Source: JAFDBW01 sp963723355 (lineage in GTDB: Bacteria > Desulfobacterota > Desulfuromonadia > Desulfuromonadales > BM103). From it: 64,000 bases of DNA. The notes under the pieces are model-generated. The model had not been told where the DNA came from and searched no databases. It saw only the letters and a program-made list of their open reading frames with translations. The stretch spans positions 87,611 to 151,610 of the forward strand of contig CAVRQQ010000003.1 of NCBI GenBank assembly GCA_963723355.1, written 5' to 3'. Shown in pieces: positions 8,442 through 18,299 of the stretch. The translations under genes were made by a program, and so were the position numbers. How positions within the stretch are numbered: position 1 is the stretch's first letter; each line of letters starts with the position of its first letter.

Positions 8442-9530
8442 ATGAAGCAAGTCCTGTTAAATCTTCTTACCGTGTTGCTGAGCCTGATTGTCGCCGTGGT
8501 GGCCTGTGAAATCATCCTGGTTGCGATGGATTGGTCCCCCCAGCGGTCGACCAGTGATTATTTGCAATTCGGTTATTCCACCGGAGTCCCGGTCTGGGAT
8601 GAGGACGGTATCCTGGAAGAAGCCCGACCGGTCAAGGTCAAATTGTTCCAGCCTGATGACAACCTGTTTTGGAAGCCGATTCCAAATACCGAATTTACCA
8701 ATGCCCAGGGATTTCGTGGGGCGCAGGATATTGCCGTTGCCAACGGCAAACAAGCGATCCGAATTCTGATTCTGGGCGATTCGTGCTCTTTTCTCGGCAG
8801 GAGGTTGTACGCGGACTTTCTGCACGACAAATTCTCCCGCGACGTCCCGGAGATCCCATTTGAGATCATCAATGCCTCGGTGCCCGGCTATACCAGCTTC
8901 CAGGGCAGGAAAATCCTGGGGCAATTGCTGGAGTACCAGCCTGATTACGCCTGTATCTATTTTGGCTGGAACGACCACTGGATATTGCCGTCCGGGTACA
9001 GCGACCAGTTCCATTATGACCTGATTCACAGCTTCAAGTTGGTCCAACTCGCCAAAATCCTCTGGGCCCGGGTGACGGATGTCCGTGATTATCGTGTTCC
9101 TTTGGACGACTATCAGGACAACCTGACGGCGATGGTTGAACAGCTTCGCGCCAATGGGGTGATCCCGATTCTGATTGCTGCGCCAGCCGGGTATGCTGAC
9201 AAGGGCATGCCGAGGTGGGCGTTTCAGTTTTATCGGGAGTATTATCGTATGACGGCCGAAGAGATTGAGGAGATACCGGAGACTCACAAGGCTTACGCCG
9301 AGGTTACGGCCCGGGTGGCAAAGGACCACAAAGCAATTTTGGTCGACATGCAGGGATATCTCGCGCAGCTAAACCCTTCCCTGAAGACCTTTTTCCGGAA
9401 TGATCTGATCCATTTGAAAGAGCGGGGACACGAAGCCGTAGCCAATGAGATCTACAACCAGATGCAGAGTTATAATTCTTCCAACCGCTTGACCTGGGAC
9501 GCGCTGAGATCCAGACCAGGCCGCCTGTAA
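8442..9530 (+). CDS. Membrane-anchored SGNH/GDSL-type hydrolase
   Basis: The 362-aa product has one N-terminal membrane helix (residues 3-25) and then an extracytoplasmic SGNH hydrolase fold. Block I is LILGDSCSF with the catalytic Ser, block II is INASVPGYTS, block III is FGWNDHW with the oxyanion Asn, and block V is DLIHLKERGH with the catalytic Asp and His. Such proteins usually remove or transfer acyl groups on envelope glycans, which fits the two neighbouring glycosyltransferases. I placed the start at ATG 8442, directly before the helix. No clear Shine-Dalgarno sequence precedes it, and an upstream GTG (8406) is in frame but would put an unlikely leader before the helix. Confidence 0.75.
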   Translation: MKQVLLNLLTVLLSLIVAVVACEIILVAMDWSPQRSTSDYLQFGYSTGVPVWDEDGILEEARPVKVKLFQPDDNLFWKPIPNTEFTNAQGFRGAQDIAVANGKQAIRILILGDSCSFLGRRLYADFLHDKFSRDVPEIPFEIINASVPGYTSFQGRKILGQLLEYQPDYACIYFGWNDHWILPSGYSDQFHYDLIHSFKLVQLAKILWARVTDVRDYRVPLDDYQDNLTAMVEQLRANGVIPILIAAPAGYADKGMPRWAFQFYREYYRMTAEEIEEIPETHKAYAEVTARVAKDHKAILVDMQGYLAQLNPSLKTFFRNDLIHLKERGHEAVANEIYNQMQSYNSSNRLTWDALRSRPGRL

Positions 9531-9578
9531 GTCCCTGAAAAAGTCCGCTGGCAACCGCTCGATTGCGTCATGTTTTAA

Positions 9579-10412
9579 TCAGTCGAAAAAAAGCGGTTCG
9601 ACGCTTTTCGGTATCAAGCCCCGCTGTTCCGCCCTGGCCATCAAGGTCTCCACCGCAGCTACGCCCTGCTCGCCAAGATCCAGCGAGAAATTGTTCACGT
9701 AGAGGTCGATGTGTGCATCGATCACCTGGTCATCCAGTTCCTGGGCATGCTCCCTGATGTAGGCGCGCGGCTCCTTTGGGTTCTGCTGTGCATAGTCAAG
9801 GCTGGCCCGTATGGCCCGATCGACGGCCTGGATCGTTGCGCTGCCGAGGTCCCTGCGGGCGAGGATGCCGCCGAGCGGAATCGGCAGGCCGGTGTCCGTT
9901 TCCCACCAGCCCCCCAGGTCAAGAACCTTTTGAAAGCCGGACTCCAGGTAGGTGAAGCGGGATTCGTGGATAATCACCCCGGCGTCAGCCTCGCCGCGCT
10001 TGAGCGCCGGCATGACCTGGTCGAACGGAACCACCAGCAGATCGTCGTAGCCGGCGCCGTAAAGCTGTAACAGCAGGTTCGCCGTGGTCAGCTTGCCGGG
10101 GATCGCAATGCGTCTGCCGCGCAGGGAGTGCATATCGGTTGCCGCCGAAGCTATGACCAGGGGGCCGCAACCGCGACCGAGGGCACCGCCGCTGCGCAGC
10201 AGTACATATCGGTCGCGCAGGTGACCGAGGGCATGATAAGAGATCTTCGTCAGGTCGAGTTGGCCGCCCAGGGCAAGCTGATTGAGGGTTTCGACATCTT
10301 CAAGGCGCTCGACGATGGAAAAGCCGGGCATCTCAACCTTGCCATGTGTGAGGGCGTAAAAGATATAGGTATCGTTCGGGCAGGGGGAGTAGCCGAGGCT
10401 CAGGGTTTTCAT
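9579..10412 (-). CDS. mqnD: 1,4-dihydroxy-6-naphthoate synthase
   Basis: MqnD (277 aa) acts in the futalosine route to menaquinone and cleaves cyclic dehypoxanthinyl futalosine to 1,4-dihydroxy-6-naphthoate. The family signatures are clear: GYSPCPNDTYIFYALTHGK near the start, LTKISYHALG, the GRGCGPLV loop, IPGKLTTANLLLQL and GVIIHESRFTY with the active-site His. The start at 10412 lies one base after the stop of mqnB (10414-10416), so the two genes are translationally adjacent in one operon. Its 3' end converges on the SGNH gene with under 50 bases between. The frame is intact, unlike mqnB. Confidence 0.95.
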   Translation of the reverse strand: MKTLSLGYSPCPNDTYIFYALTHGKVEMPGFSIVERLEDVETLNQLALGGQLDLTKISYHALGHLRDRYVLLRSGGALGRGCGPLVIASAATDMHSLRGRRIAIPGKLTTANLLLQLYGAGYDDLLVVPFDQVMPALKRGEADAGVIIHESRFTYLESGFQKVLDLGGWWETDTGLPIPLGGILARRDLGSATIQAVDRAIRASLDYAQQNPKEPRAYIREHAQELDDQVIDAHIDLYVNNFSLDLGEQGVAAVETLMARAEQRGLIPKSVEPLFFD

Positions 10413-10413
10413 G

Positions 10414-11147
10414 CTATTGTCCCGGCCATTTTTGAAGCAGACCAATCACTGCTTGCTGCGCCACCGTCATCCCGGCGGCCAGGTCCCAGCGGCTGGTGTC
10501 GCGATCTTCCACCAGGTTGGAAATGCCGCGCATTTCCAGGAGAGGGACGGAGAGCTGCCGGCAGGCGAGAGCGACCGCGGCGCCTTCCATGTTTTCACAG
10601 ATGCCGCCGGTACGCTGTTCGATCTGAATGGCTCTGGCCGTGGTCCCGGTGCAGGTGGAGACCGTGACGAAGGAGCCCGTCGCCAGCTTTATTCCCTGTT
10701 CATCTGCCAGGTCGAGAAGCGTCGGTCTTGACCAGCTCCTGAAGCGGTTTGTCTGTTGGCCAGCTGTTGAAAAAAGACTCGTCTCCCTGGCGCATCGGTA
10801 GTCTCATGGCGGCGAGATCATCAAAGCCATGGGGGGTGAGCAACACCTTCGTCGCCGAAAATCTCCGTCTCGGCGAGCGCCAGATCGCCGATCTCCAGGC
10901 CGGAGTGCGGGTAGGCACCGCCGCAGCCGAACAGCAGGAGCGCTTCTGGCCGGCAATAGTGCAACAGGGTGATTGTGGCCGCAGCCGCAGCCGCCTTGCC
11001 GATGCCGCCATGGGTCAGGCAGACGGCTTGACCATGGATCCGTCCGGTCAGCATGACCATGCCGTCGACAGATTCCTGGCCGGAATCCTTTAGGATTTCG
11101 CTGATCAGAACGGTTTCTTCGGGAACGGCAGCGAGAAGGGCAATCAT
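10414..11147 (-). pseudogene. mqnB: Futalosine hydrolase, interrupted by two single-base frameshifts
   Basis: Read from ATG 11147, the protein begins MIALLAAVPEETVLISEIL, continues through CLTHGGIGKAAAAAATI and LLFGCGGAYPHSGLEIGDLA, and is a nucleosidase-fold futalosine hydrolase that removes hypoxanthine in menaquinone synthesis. The frame breaks near 10831-10840, at a six-base G run (C run on the coding strand), and again near 10718-10726; the remaining parts contain HGFDDLAAM, LATGSFVTVSTCTGT and CENMEGAAVALAC, ending at TAG 10414-10416. Both breaks are one extra base, and the total of 734 bases is 2 over a multiple of three. All family blocks survive, so a sequencing error is plausible. 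It precedes mqnD directly. Confidence 0.85.
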
Positions 11148-11152
11148 AGGGT

Positions 11153-11219
11153 CGGGGGCTGGGGACTGGGGGCTGGAGGCTGGAATTTCTAGTCCCAAGC
11201 CCCCAGTCCCCAGCCCCCG
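11153..11219. repeat. G-rich palindromic intergenic repeat (GGGGCTGGGGACTGGGGG family)
   Basis: A perfect 22-bp inverted repeat has arms at 11153-11174 and 11198-11219 around a 23-base loop. The arm contains the core GGGGCTGGGGACTGGGGG. Partial or complete copies of the same core recur at 14463, 17430-17660, 18965-19042, 26288 and 34820, always between genes. Confidence 0.85.
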
Positions 11220-11222
11220 CTT

Positions 11223-12299
11223 CTAAGGTTTATACCATCCGTTGCGGATCAGGTCCCGGCGCAGTTCGTAGCCGGCATTGCCGATCACGCCGTTGTACCA
11301 GAAATGTTCTTCCGCAGAGGTCCTGCACGGGCTGTCCAGGCGTTTCCTGCCGTCAATCAAAAGCTGGCGGAATTTTTCGTCAGGCTCCTTGAGGACGTCC
11401 ATGATCCGGCCCTTAAGCGGCTCTTCGCAGGATGAAGTGACCTGGTGCAGGACATCGCGCAGCTGCAGCCCCATCCGGTATTCCCACAGGTCTCCCTCGA
11501 AACCGCTGCAGCACTCCTGGACAAAATCATTCCAGTCAAGCAGCAGGCTGCCAAAATCATCGCCGGCGATTTCATCGTAACCCGGGTGCTGGCTTAAGAT
11601 CTCATCGATCTGCTTCTGCTCGTTCCGGGAAAAGAAGAAGGACAGGCTCTCCTCGACCGGGTACATGCCGAGCTCGTCGACCAGCTCCTGGCAAAAGTAG
11701 GCATAGTCGAGGTCACGGTCACTGTAATCCTGCAGGCAGAGTGGCAGATTCTCCCGCTCCAGGCAGAGCAGGGACAGGTGGTCATGCCCGAGTTCGGTAT
11801 GCAAAAGGAGGTCGGGTCGATGCTGAATCCCGGCTTTGCTGAGCAGGTGAGTCAATTTCAGGTGGTTGTCGGAGAAAAAAGTCAGGATCTTCTCTTCCGA
11901 GAAGAACATCTCCTGGCTGGAACGGTTGTTGGCCAGGCCGAAGCCGACGAAGCCATCATGCATCAGCCGGTCCCAGTATGGAGCGATGGCGGCGATGATT
12001 TCGTTAACCGGCATGTAGGGTGAATAGTGAATGGTCGGCGCCGGCGGCTCCTGGTCGTTGGCGTTCGGCTCGGTGGTGTAAAATTCGAGGATGAAGAACG
12101 CTTCATCGGGAATGCTGCAGGCAAAATCCTTGAATGCGGCCTGTACTTTCTCCGGGCGGGCAAGAATAGAAAAGTGATAAGTGTCGCTGGAGTTTTCCAG
12201 CAGGGAGAAGCTGTAGCCTTCCTGCAGGTGCTGAGAGCGCCGCTTGGCCTGCGGCCACAGCTGAACGCCCACCGGAAAATTTGAAAAAATATCTGACAA
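11223..12299 (-). CDS. Conserved protein of unknown function
   Basis: I do not recognise this 358-aa soluble protein. It has no signal peptide, membrane helix or obvious catalytic motif. It is acidic and rich in aromatic residues (for example EEHFWYNGVIGNAGYELR near the C-terminus and DYAYFCQELVDELG in the middle). The longest frame begins at TTG 12332, but I prefer TTG 12299 (MSDIFSNFPVGV) because AGAGGG lies 6 bases upstream of it. It is flanked by the G-rich palindrome on one side and by the regulated promoter of the carboxylase operon on the other, which it faces away from. Codon use looks like that of its neighbours. Confidence 0.6.
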   Translation of the reverse strand: MSDIFSNFPVGVQLWPQAKRRSQHLQEGYSFSLLENSSDTYHFSILARPEKVQAAFKDFACSIPDEAFFILEFYTTEPNANDQEPPAPTIHYSPYMPVNEIIAAIAPYWDRLMHDGFVGFGLANNRSSQEMFFSEEKILTFFSDNHLKLTHLLSKAGIQHRPDLLLHTELGHDHLSLLCLERENLPLCLQDYSDRDLDYAYFCQELVDELGMYPVEESLSFFFSRNEQKQIDEILSQHPGYDEIAGDDFGSLLLDWNDFVQECCSGFEGDLWEYRMGLQLRDVLHQVTSSCEEPLKGRIMDVLKEPDEKFRQLLIDGRKRLDSPCRTSAEEHFWYNGVIGNAGYELRRDLIRNGWYKP

Positions 12300-12495
12300 G
12301 GAAACCCTCTTTGTTTCGAAGCAATCAGGCAATAAACAATCATACTGTATTCAACATGATGCGGCAATCAGCTTGACGAAGTCAACAGTCACGCGCTACG
12401 GGATTGTTCATCATGTCATACCAGTAAATTAGGGCGTGGACCCCGACTTTAAGGGGTGGCGCAGAAAGTAGTTCTGAAAAATCAAAAAGGCTGCC

Positions 12496-12521
12496 TAAAC
12501 GGGTGTTTAATATAAGTAAAC
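12496..12521 (+). promoter_or_regulatory. Predicted operator for the XRE-cupin regulator upstream of the carboxylase operon
   Basis: TAAAC (12496-12500), GTTTA (12505-12509) and TAAAC (12517-12521) form two overlapping inverted repeats; the core is GTTTAATATAAGTAAAC. A near-identical core, GTTTAATATAGATAAAC, lies at 18257-18273 upstream of the regulator gene. In both places 26 bases separate it from the -35 box. Regulator assignment is inferred. Confidence 0.7.
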
Positions 12522-12547
12522 GGGTTTTATCTAAAATAAATTTTTGA

Positions 12548-12576
12548 TTGACTTAACCGGTAACATGGGCTATACC
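12548..12576 (+). promoter_or_regulatory. Promoter of the propionyl-CoA carboxylase operon
   Basis: TTGACT (12548-12553) and TATACC (12571-12576) are 17 bases apart. The block from the operator through the -10 box resembles the one before the regulator gene at 18300. The predicted 5' leader to ATG 12732 is about 150 bases and ends in a small GC hairpin near 12675-12700. Confidence 0.65.
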
Positions 12577-12731
12577 CATGCGGTGGATAAAACCCTATTT
12601 TACTGTGGGGGGCTTCGAAGCATTCTCACTTCCTTTTAGTAAATCAGTAATTGCGGATTTTTATATAGCTGTCAACCGGCAGGGCTCTGGCCCGGTCAGT
12701 TGAAAAACTCTAGCGAACAGAGGAATCAAAG

Positions 12732-14458
12732 ATGGCCAAAAAAGCGATTAAACCGTCACTGAAAAATCCATTTGCTCCACCGGAACAAGTCGAGTTCACC
12801 ATCCCGGGTGAAGTTGCCGGGGTCCGCGGCGGCTACGAAGAGGTTATGCAGGAAGGTTACGACCTGATCCAGCGCCCGATCAAATCCGTTGCCGTCGGCC
12901 AGATTGAAAAGCAGCACTTCAAGAAGCGGATGACCGTCTGGGAGCGGATCAAGGTCCTGACCCAGGAAGAGCCGAACGTGCTCTACCAGAACTGGGGCAA
13001 GAACCTCGATGGCGCCTCACTGGTAACCGGGATTCTCAATATCAACGGCCGTGATGTCGGCATCTATGGCCATGACTTCACGGTCCGCGCCGGTTCCATC
13101 GACGCAACCAACGGCAACAAGCTGGCGCGCATGTTCTATATGTGCGGTGAGAAGGGCCTGCCACTTGATCGGCATGAACGACTCGGCCGGCGCTTTTGTC
13201 CCTGCCGGGGTCGGCGGTCTCGACGGTTACGCCGAGGCCTTTACCGCCCTGCGCAAGATCAGCGGCGTGGTGCCGACTGTCATGTGCATGTTCGGCTACA
13301 ATGCCGGCGGCGGCTCTTACCTGCCACGCCAGGGCAGCTTCGTTATCCAGCCGAACGACACCTTTTTCGGCCTGACCGGCCCGGGCGTCGTCAAGTCGGT
13401 GCTCGGTGAAGACATCACCCCGGAAGAACTGGGTGGACCGAAGGTGCATGGCGCCTCCGGCGTCGCCGACCTGACTGTCTCTGACGAAACCGCGGCCTTG
13501 CGGACCGCGTCACGACTGGTCAGCTACCTTCCCGACAACAACTTCAGCATGGCGCCTTTCCAGGAAACCAGTGATCCGCTTGATCGCAAGACCTGGGAGA
13601 TCAACACCCTGCTGAAAAAAGCGTTCAACTCCCCGACCGGCTTCAACACGCCGTTCGATGTCTCGATCATCATCCAGCAGATCTGCGATCACGGCGATTA
13701 CTTTGAAATCCAGCCTGAGCGCTCCCGGGAAGCGATCACCGCCTTCGGCCGTCTCGGCGGCAACGTGGTCGGCTTCGTCGCCAACAACAGCGCCGTGTCC
13801 TCGGGTCAGATCGACTGCGACTCGGCGGTCAAGATTGCCCGCTTCGTGCGTTTCTGCAACATCTACAATATTCCGCTGATCTTCATGGAAGACACCACCG
13901 GCTTCCTGCCGGGTCGTGAGCAGGAAGCCCGCGGCATTGTCCAGGCCGGCCGCTCGATGCTCGATTCGATCGTCGACGTGCGTACCCCGAGGATCCTGCT
14001 GATTCTGCGCAACGCCTACGGCGGCGCCTATGCGTCCTTTAACAACTACCCGACCGGTGCAGACCTGGTCCTCGCCCTGCCGACCACCCGCCTCGCGGTT
14101 ATGGGACCCGGCCGGCAAGGAGTTCGTCTACAAGACCGAATTGCGCAAGATCCGCGGTGCCATCAAGCAGATGGTCGCCGAAGGGACCCAGACGCGCATC
14201 AAGGCCGGTGTTGAGGGTACCGAAGCGAAGCGGGATGCCGAAGCCGAAGCCGCGGAATGGCTGAAGAACCAGGAAGCAGAACTCAACCTGCGCTACGAAA
14301 AAGAGCTGATGAACCCGAAAGAGGGTCTGGCCCTTGGTTCGATCTCCTCGCTGGTTATGCCGACCGACCTGCGCAAGGTCCTCGGTGAAAACATGAACTT
14401 CCTGCTGCGGCACTATCAGCCGTCAACCTGGCAGGATGTCCAGCGCGAGTTCCATTAA
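12732..14458 (+). pseudogene. Acyl-CoA (propionyl-CoA) carboxylase carboxyltransferase subunit, two frameshifts
   Basis: The gene encodes about 575 residues of a biotin-dependent carboxyltransferase beta subunit that would move CO2 from carboxybiotin to propionyl-CoA, giving methylmalonyl-CoA. Family blocks include the first crotonase-like half (LIGMNDSAGAFVPAG, MFGYNAGGGSYLPRQG, FFGLTGPGVVKSVLGED) and the second half (FVANNSAVSSGQIDCDSAVK, IFMEDTTGFLPGREQE, LRNAYGGAYASFNN). The frame shifts near 13163 and 14105-14109, each by one extra base, and the final 110 codons end at TAA 14456-14458. The start ATG has GAGG upstream. The biotin carboxylase gene follows after 95 bases. Assignment to propionyl-CoA rests on the mutase, MeaB and epimerase genes nearby. 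The breaks may be sequence errors. Confidence 0.8.
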
Positions 14459-14553
14459 GGCAGGGACTGGGGGTTAGAGTTGAGGGCAGGTTATGCGCAA
14501 TGCCCGGCTGCGATTCTGAACGAGCATCAAAAGACGTCAATGGAGAACATAAC

Positions 14554-17422
14554 ATGAACGATTTTTATACGAACAATCCACTGATCCATCGCGATCGCCG
14601 CTTGAGCAAGTCCGACTCCGAGTGGGTCCGTTCCTTCTCTTGTGAAGACCTCAAGCCGCTGATCGTTTGTCGTGGCCCGATCCGCCTCGAGGCAATGACC
14701 GTCTACGAAGAGATGGGGATCAGCCATTACGGCATTCTGCTCTCCGAGAAGGATTCGATCATCTATCCGAATGCGCTGTCTCCCGAGTTGCGCATGTTGA
14801 CCGACAACAGTCGCGTGCACCGCGTGCCCGATTACACCGGGGCCTCCAAGGAAGAGCGCGTCGAGCGGATCGGCCAGATCATCCAGATAGCCCATGACAA
14901 CGGCTACGACTCGATCTTCGCCGGTTACGGATTCATGGCCGAAGACGACGAGTTTGTCCAGGCTATCGAGGATGCCGGTCTCAAGTTCATCGGCCCCTGC
15001 GCCGCCACCCAGCGCGGCGCCGGCAAGAAGGACGAAGCCAAGCGCACCGCGCTGAGCGTCAACGTCTCGGTCACGCCGGGTATCGACAACGCGACCTCCC
15101 GCACCCTGGTCACCAAGCATCCAAGCCGCGAGGCGCTGCTGGCGGTTGTCAAGGCAGAAGGACTGAAGTGCGACAAGAAGCGTACTCGACAATAAGAATC
15201 TTGCGCTGGAGGATCTGGCTGATCATATCCTGATGGCGTCCTACGACAAGGGGATCGACCTCTTCTCCATGGACGAGCTCGGTGCGCAGGTCGAAAAAGA
15301 GTGCTTCGACATGTTCAAGAACTATCCCGGCGCCCGGATCCGCCTCAAGGCAATCGGCGGCGGCGGTGGCAAGGGGCAGCGGATCCTCGGCGCCTCGCTT
15401 TTGACCAAAAAGAACCCGACTGATGCCGACATCAAGAAGGCGGCCTGCACGGCACCGGAACTGGTCCGCGAAGTCCTGCTCGAAGTCAAGGCGAACGGTG
15501 TCGGTGACAACAAGAACGTCCTGGTCGAGCTGAACATCGAACAGACCCGCCATAACGAGATCCAGCTGCTGGGCAACGGTGAGTGGGCGATCGCCCTCGG
15601 CGGCCGCGACTGCTCGCTGCAGATGCACGAGCAGAAACTGCTGGAAATCTCCGTGACCCAGGAAGCCCTGGCCGAAGAAATCAAGAAGGCCAAGAAAGCC
15701 GGGCTCAAGGCCCAGGCCGCGGCGCTGGAGTCCGACCTCAAGGTGCTCAAGCGCATGGAAGAGGAGTCCGAGCGCTTCGGCATCGCCGTCGGCCTCGACT
15801 CGGCATCGACCTTCGAGTGTATCGTCGACCGTGACCGCCACTACTTCATGGAAGTCAATACCCGCATCCAGGTCGAGCATCGCGTGACCGAGCTGGTCTA
15901 CAATCTGAAATTCACCAATCCGAAGAACAAAAAGGATTTCTTCATCGTCGAGTCGCTGGTCGAGGCGATGGCCCTGTTGGCAAGACACAAGCAACGCCTG
16001 CCGCGTCCCGAGCGTCAGCCGCGTTTTGGCGCAGGTGCAGAAGCTCGTCTCAACGCGACAGACAGCTCCCTGTCACCGAGTGCCGGTGGCTATGTCCGCT
16101 ACTGGTCGGCCCCGATCGACGGTGAAATCCGCGACGACCAGGGCATCTGCATCAAGAACCCGGACACCAACCAGTTCATGCGTTATCACCTGGCCGGTGC
16201 CTACGACTCGAATATCGCCCTGCTGTTGACCAAGGGTGAGAATCGGCTCGACAGCTACGAGCACCTCTCCACGGTTCTGCGCAGTACGGTTCTGCGAGGT
16301 TCCAACCTGGCGACCAACCTGGAATTCCATTATGGCCTGGTCAACTGGTTCCTTGGCCAGAACGTCATGGCCAAGCCGACCACCCGTTTCGTGGTCCCCT
16401 ACCTGACCCTGGTCGGCAAGCTCAAGGAAGAGGCCAGCAAGCTCGACGTGGTTTTCGCGTTCCTGGCGATGAAGAAGCATTTCGGTTCGGTCTACGGTGA
16501 TGATCCGGAGATCAAGGCAGCGATTTCCGAGACACTCGACCGCAAGGGGACCCTGTTGACCCGGCCGATGGAGTTCCTGCTGGCCGACCCGCATTTGCTC
16601 TCCGGTTGGCTCAGCATCAACCGCAAGAACTTCAAGTTCGAGAAGGGCAAGCTGATCTGGCTGCGTAATCCGCTGGTGATCCTCGAGGAAACCTACGAGT
16701 ATCTCAACATGACCTGGCGCAAGGCTGCCCCGGCCGACGAGGTGATCTGGACCCATGACCGCGACCTGCTGCAGAATGCCCTGGATTTCTACGCCGAGCT
16801 GCGCAATAAATTTGGTCTGGAGAAGGGCGAGTACCTGAAACTGAATGACATCCTCGGCAAGGAGAAGCCGCAGGGAGGTTTTGACAAGGAGACCTGGGCC
16901 AACATCCAGGCCGCCCACCTTGGCTACGAGGTCGGCAATGAGCTGTTCGGCATGCTGTTCCTGATTGCCGACCGGACCGATTTCTTCGATTTCAAGGTCG
17001 AAGACGATCTTGAGGTGACCATCCCCGACTACCTCAACGACCCGGACCTGCAGGCGGCCATGAAGAAGATCCTGGTGCCGCCGCCGTCAACCAAGGCCGA
17101 CGAGATCGTCACCCCGGGCGGTGGCATGTACTATGCCCAGGAAGCCCCGGGGATGCCGAAATTCGTCAATGAAGGCGACCATTTCGAAAAGGGCCAGCCG
17201 CTGTTCATCCTCGAAGTCATGAAGATGTTCAACAAGGTCCCGGCACCCTTCTCCGGAACCATCGACAAGATCCTGATCGAAGGCGGTGACGGGGTTATTG
17301 TCAAGAAGGGCCAGCCGATTTTCAAGGTGACTCCCGACGAGAAATTCGTTGAAGTCGACCCGAAGGAGATCGAAGCCGAGAAGCGGGCCACCACCGCTGC
17401 CTACCTGAAGGATGTACTTTAA
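14554..17422 (+). pseudogene. Large biotin carboxylase-BCCP fusion subunit, one frameshift
   Basis: About 955 residues combine an N-terminal biotin-carboxylase pre-ATP domain (FAGYGFMAEDDEFVQAIEDA), an ATP-grasp region (IRLKAIGGGGGKGQRI, FMEVNTRIQVEHRVTELVY), a long middle segment of about 350 residues, and a C-terminal biotinyl domain whose Lys lies in FILEVMKMFNKVPAPFSG. It would carboxylate its own biotin for the carboxyltransferase encoded just upstream. The frame breaks at 15181, where one extra C separates CDKK from VLDNKNLALEDLADHIL. I used ATG 14554 because GGAG lies 8 bases before it. The protein is much longer than a normal 450-670 aa BC or BC-BCCP subunit. It ends close to a nested palindrome and terminator. 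Confidence 0.8.
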
Positions 17423-17423
17423 A

Positions 17424-17660
17424 GGCGGTGCGGGGCTGGGGACTGGGGGCTGGTTAGAGGCGGCTCTGGGGGCTGGGGACTGGGGGCTAAGGCTAAAGAC
17501 ATAAACCTTAAAAAGAGCAAGGCCGACAGGGAAACCTGTCGGCCTTGTGTTTAGTTTATTAAGGGTTTACTGTCTTAACCAGCCTCTAGCCAGCCCCCAA
17601 CCTCCAGCCCCCGAGAGCCGCCTCTAACCAGCCCCCAGCCCCCAGCCGCCAGCCCCCGCC
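17424..17660. repeat. Long nested palindrome built from G-rich repeats around a terminator
   Basis: The left arm (about 17424-17510: GGGGCTGGTTAGAGGCGG, then GGCTCTGGGGGCTGGGG, TAAACC) is matched by a right arm (about 17565-17660: GGTTTA, CCAGCCCCCGAGAGCC, CCGCCTCTAACCAGCCCC). A compact terminator sits at the tip. The right arm touches the stop codon of the convergent zinc-ribbon gene. Confidence 0.75.
17519..17546. terminator. Bidirectional terminator between convergent genes
   Basis: A perfect 12-bp stem (AAGGCCGACAGG 17519-17530, CCTGTCGGCCTT 17535-17546) with a GAAA loop lies between the biotin carboxylase gene and the minus-strand zinc-ribbon gene. The following tract is only moderately T-rich. 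Confidence 0.75.
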
Positions 17661-17866
17661 TAAGAGTTATCGGCACCATCCACTGATTCGGTGTTCGACT
17701 CCAGGAAGGACTTCTGCTGGGTATCCTTGACGACATCCACAAGGCCGTGGTTTACCGACCAGGTCGAGCCGCAGATATCGCATTGATAGAGGTCCTCGTC
17801 GAAGCCGTTGGTGTGCACCTGAATCTCGGTGTGCGCCTGGTGGTTCTTACACACTGGACATCTCAT
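17660..17866 (-). CDS. Small zinc-ribbon protein
   Basis: This 68-aa protein contains two Cys pairs, CPVC at residues 3-6 and CDIC near residue 30, spaced as in a zinc ribbon, followed by a polar tail. ATG 17866 is preferred to the longer frame because GGAGGTGA stands 4 bases upstream. Small proteins of this type may bind nucleic acid or deliver metal; nothing here decides. It converges on the carboxylase operon and shares no strand with it. Its stop codon falls at the edge of the long palindrome. Confidence 0.7.
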   Translation of the reverse strand: MRCPVCKNHQAHTEIQVHTNGFDEDLYQCDICGSTWSVNHGLVDVVKDTQQKSFLESNTESVDGADNS

Positions 17867-18256
17867 CGCGTCACCTCCATGCAAGAATATTAGAAGGTTC
17901 ACATCTGTCGTCATTCTAGCGCAACCCGGAACAAATGCAACCAGAAAAAATCAAACATAACAGGATGTTGCGAAGCCGTGCTGTTCTATTGTTCAGACCG
18001 GCAGTTTAAAATTCAGTTGCCAGCCCTGTTTGGTCAAGGGGCATTTCGCTCCGCAAGACAAACTATGGGCGGTTTTTGCCAGAGGATTTTGCATCACAAC
18101 AAGATAAAAACTCCAGGCTGCCCTGATAACGTAATCTCTCGCGTGATTTGATCCCGGTTCCGGCGCAACCGGCTGTTTGCAGGCGGGATTTTTTCATCCG
18201 ACGGGCGGACGATCAGCGACTACGGAAAATACCCGCACGAAATGAGCTAATTGGGT
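17867..18256. other. Intergenic region upstream of the regulator operator
   Basis: About 390 bases between divergent genes. Beyond the regulator operator and promoter that follow, I see no ORF with a ribosome site and no clear RNA structure. Confidence 0.4.
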
Positions 18257-18273
18257 GTTTAATATAGATAAAC
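18257..18273 (+). promoter_or_regulatory. Predicted autoregulatory operator of the XRE-cupin gene
   Basis: GTTTAATATAGATAAAC is an inverted repeat with GTTTA/TAAAC arms. It matches the element at 12505-12521 at 15 of 17 positions and lies the same 26 bases upstream of a -35 box, so the regulator probably controls both its own gene and the carboxylase operon. Confidence 0.7.
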
Positions 18274-18299
18274 GGCTTTTTATCATGGTTAAATATTTA

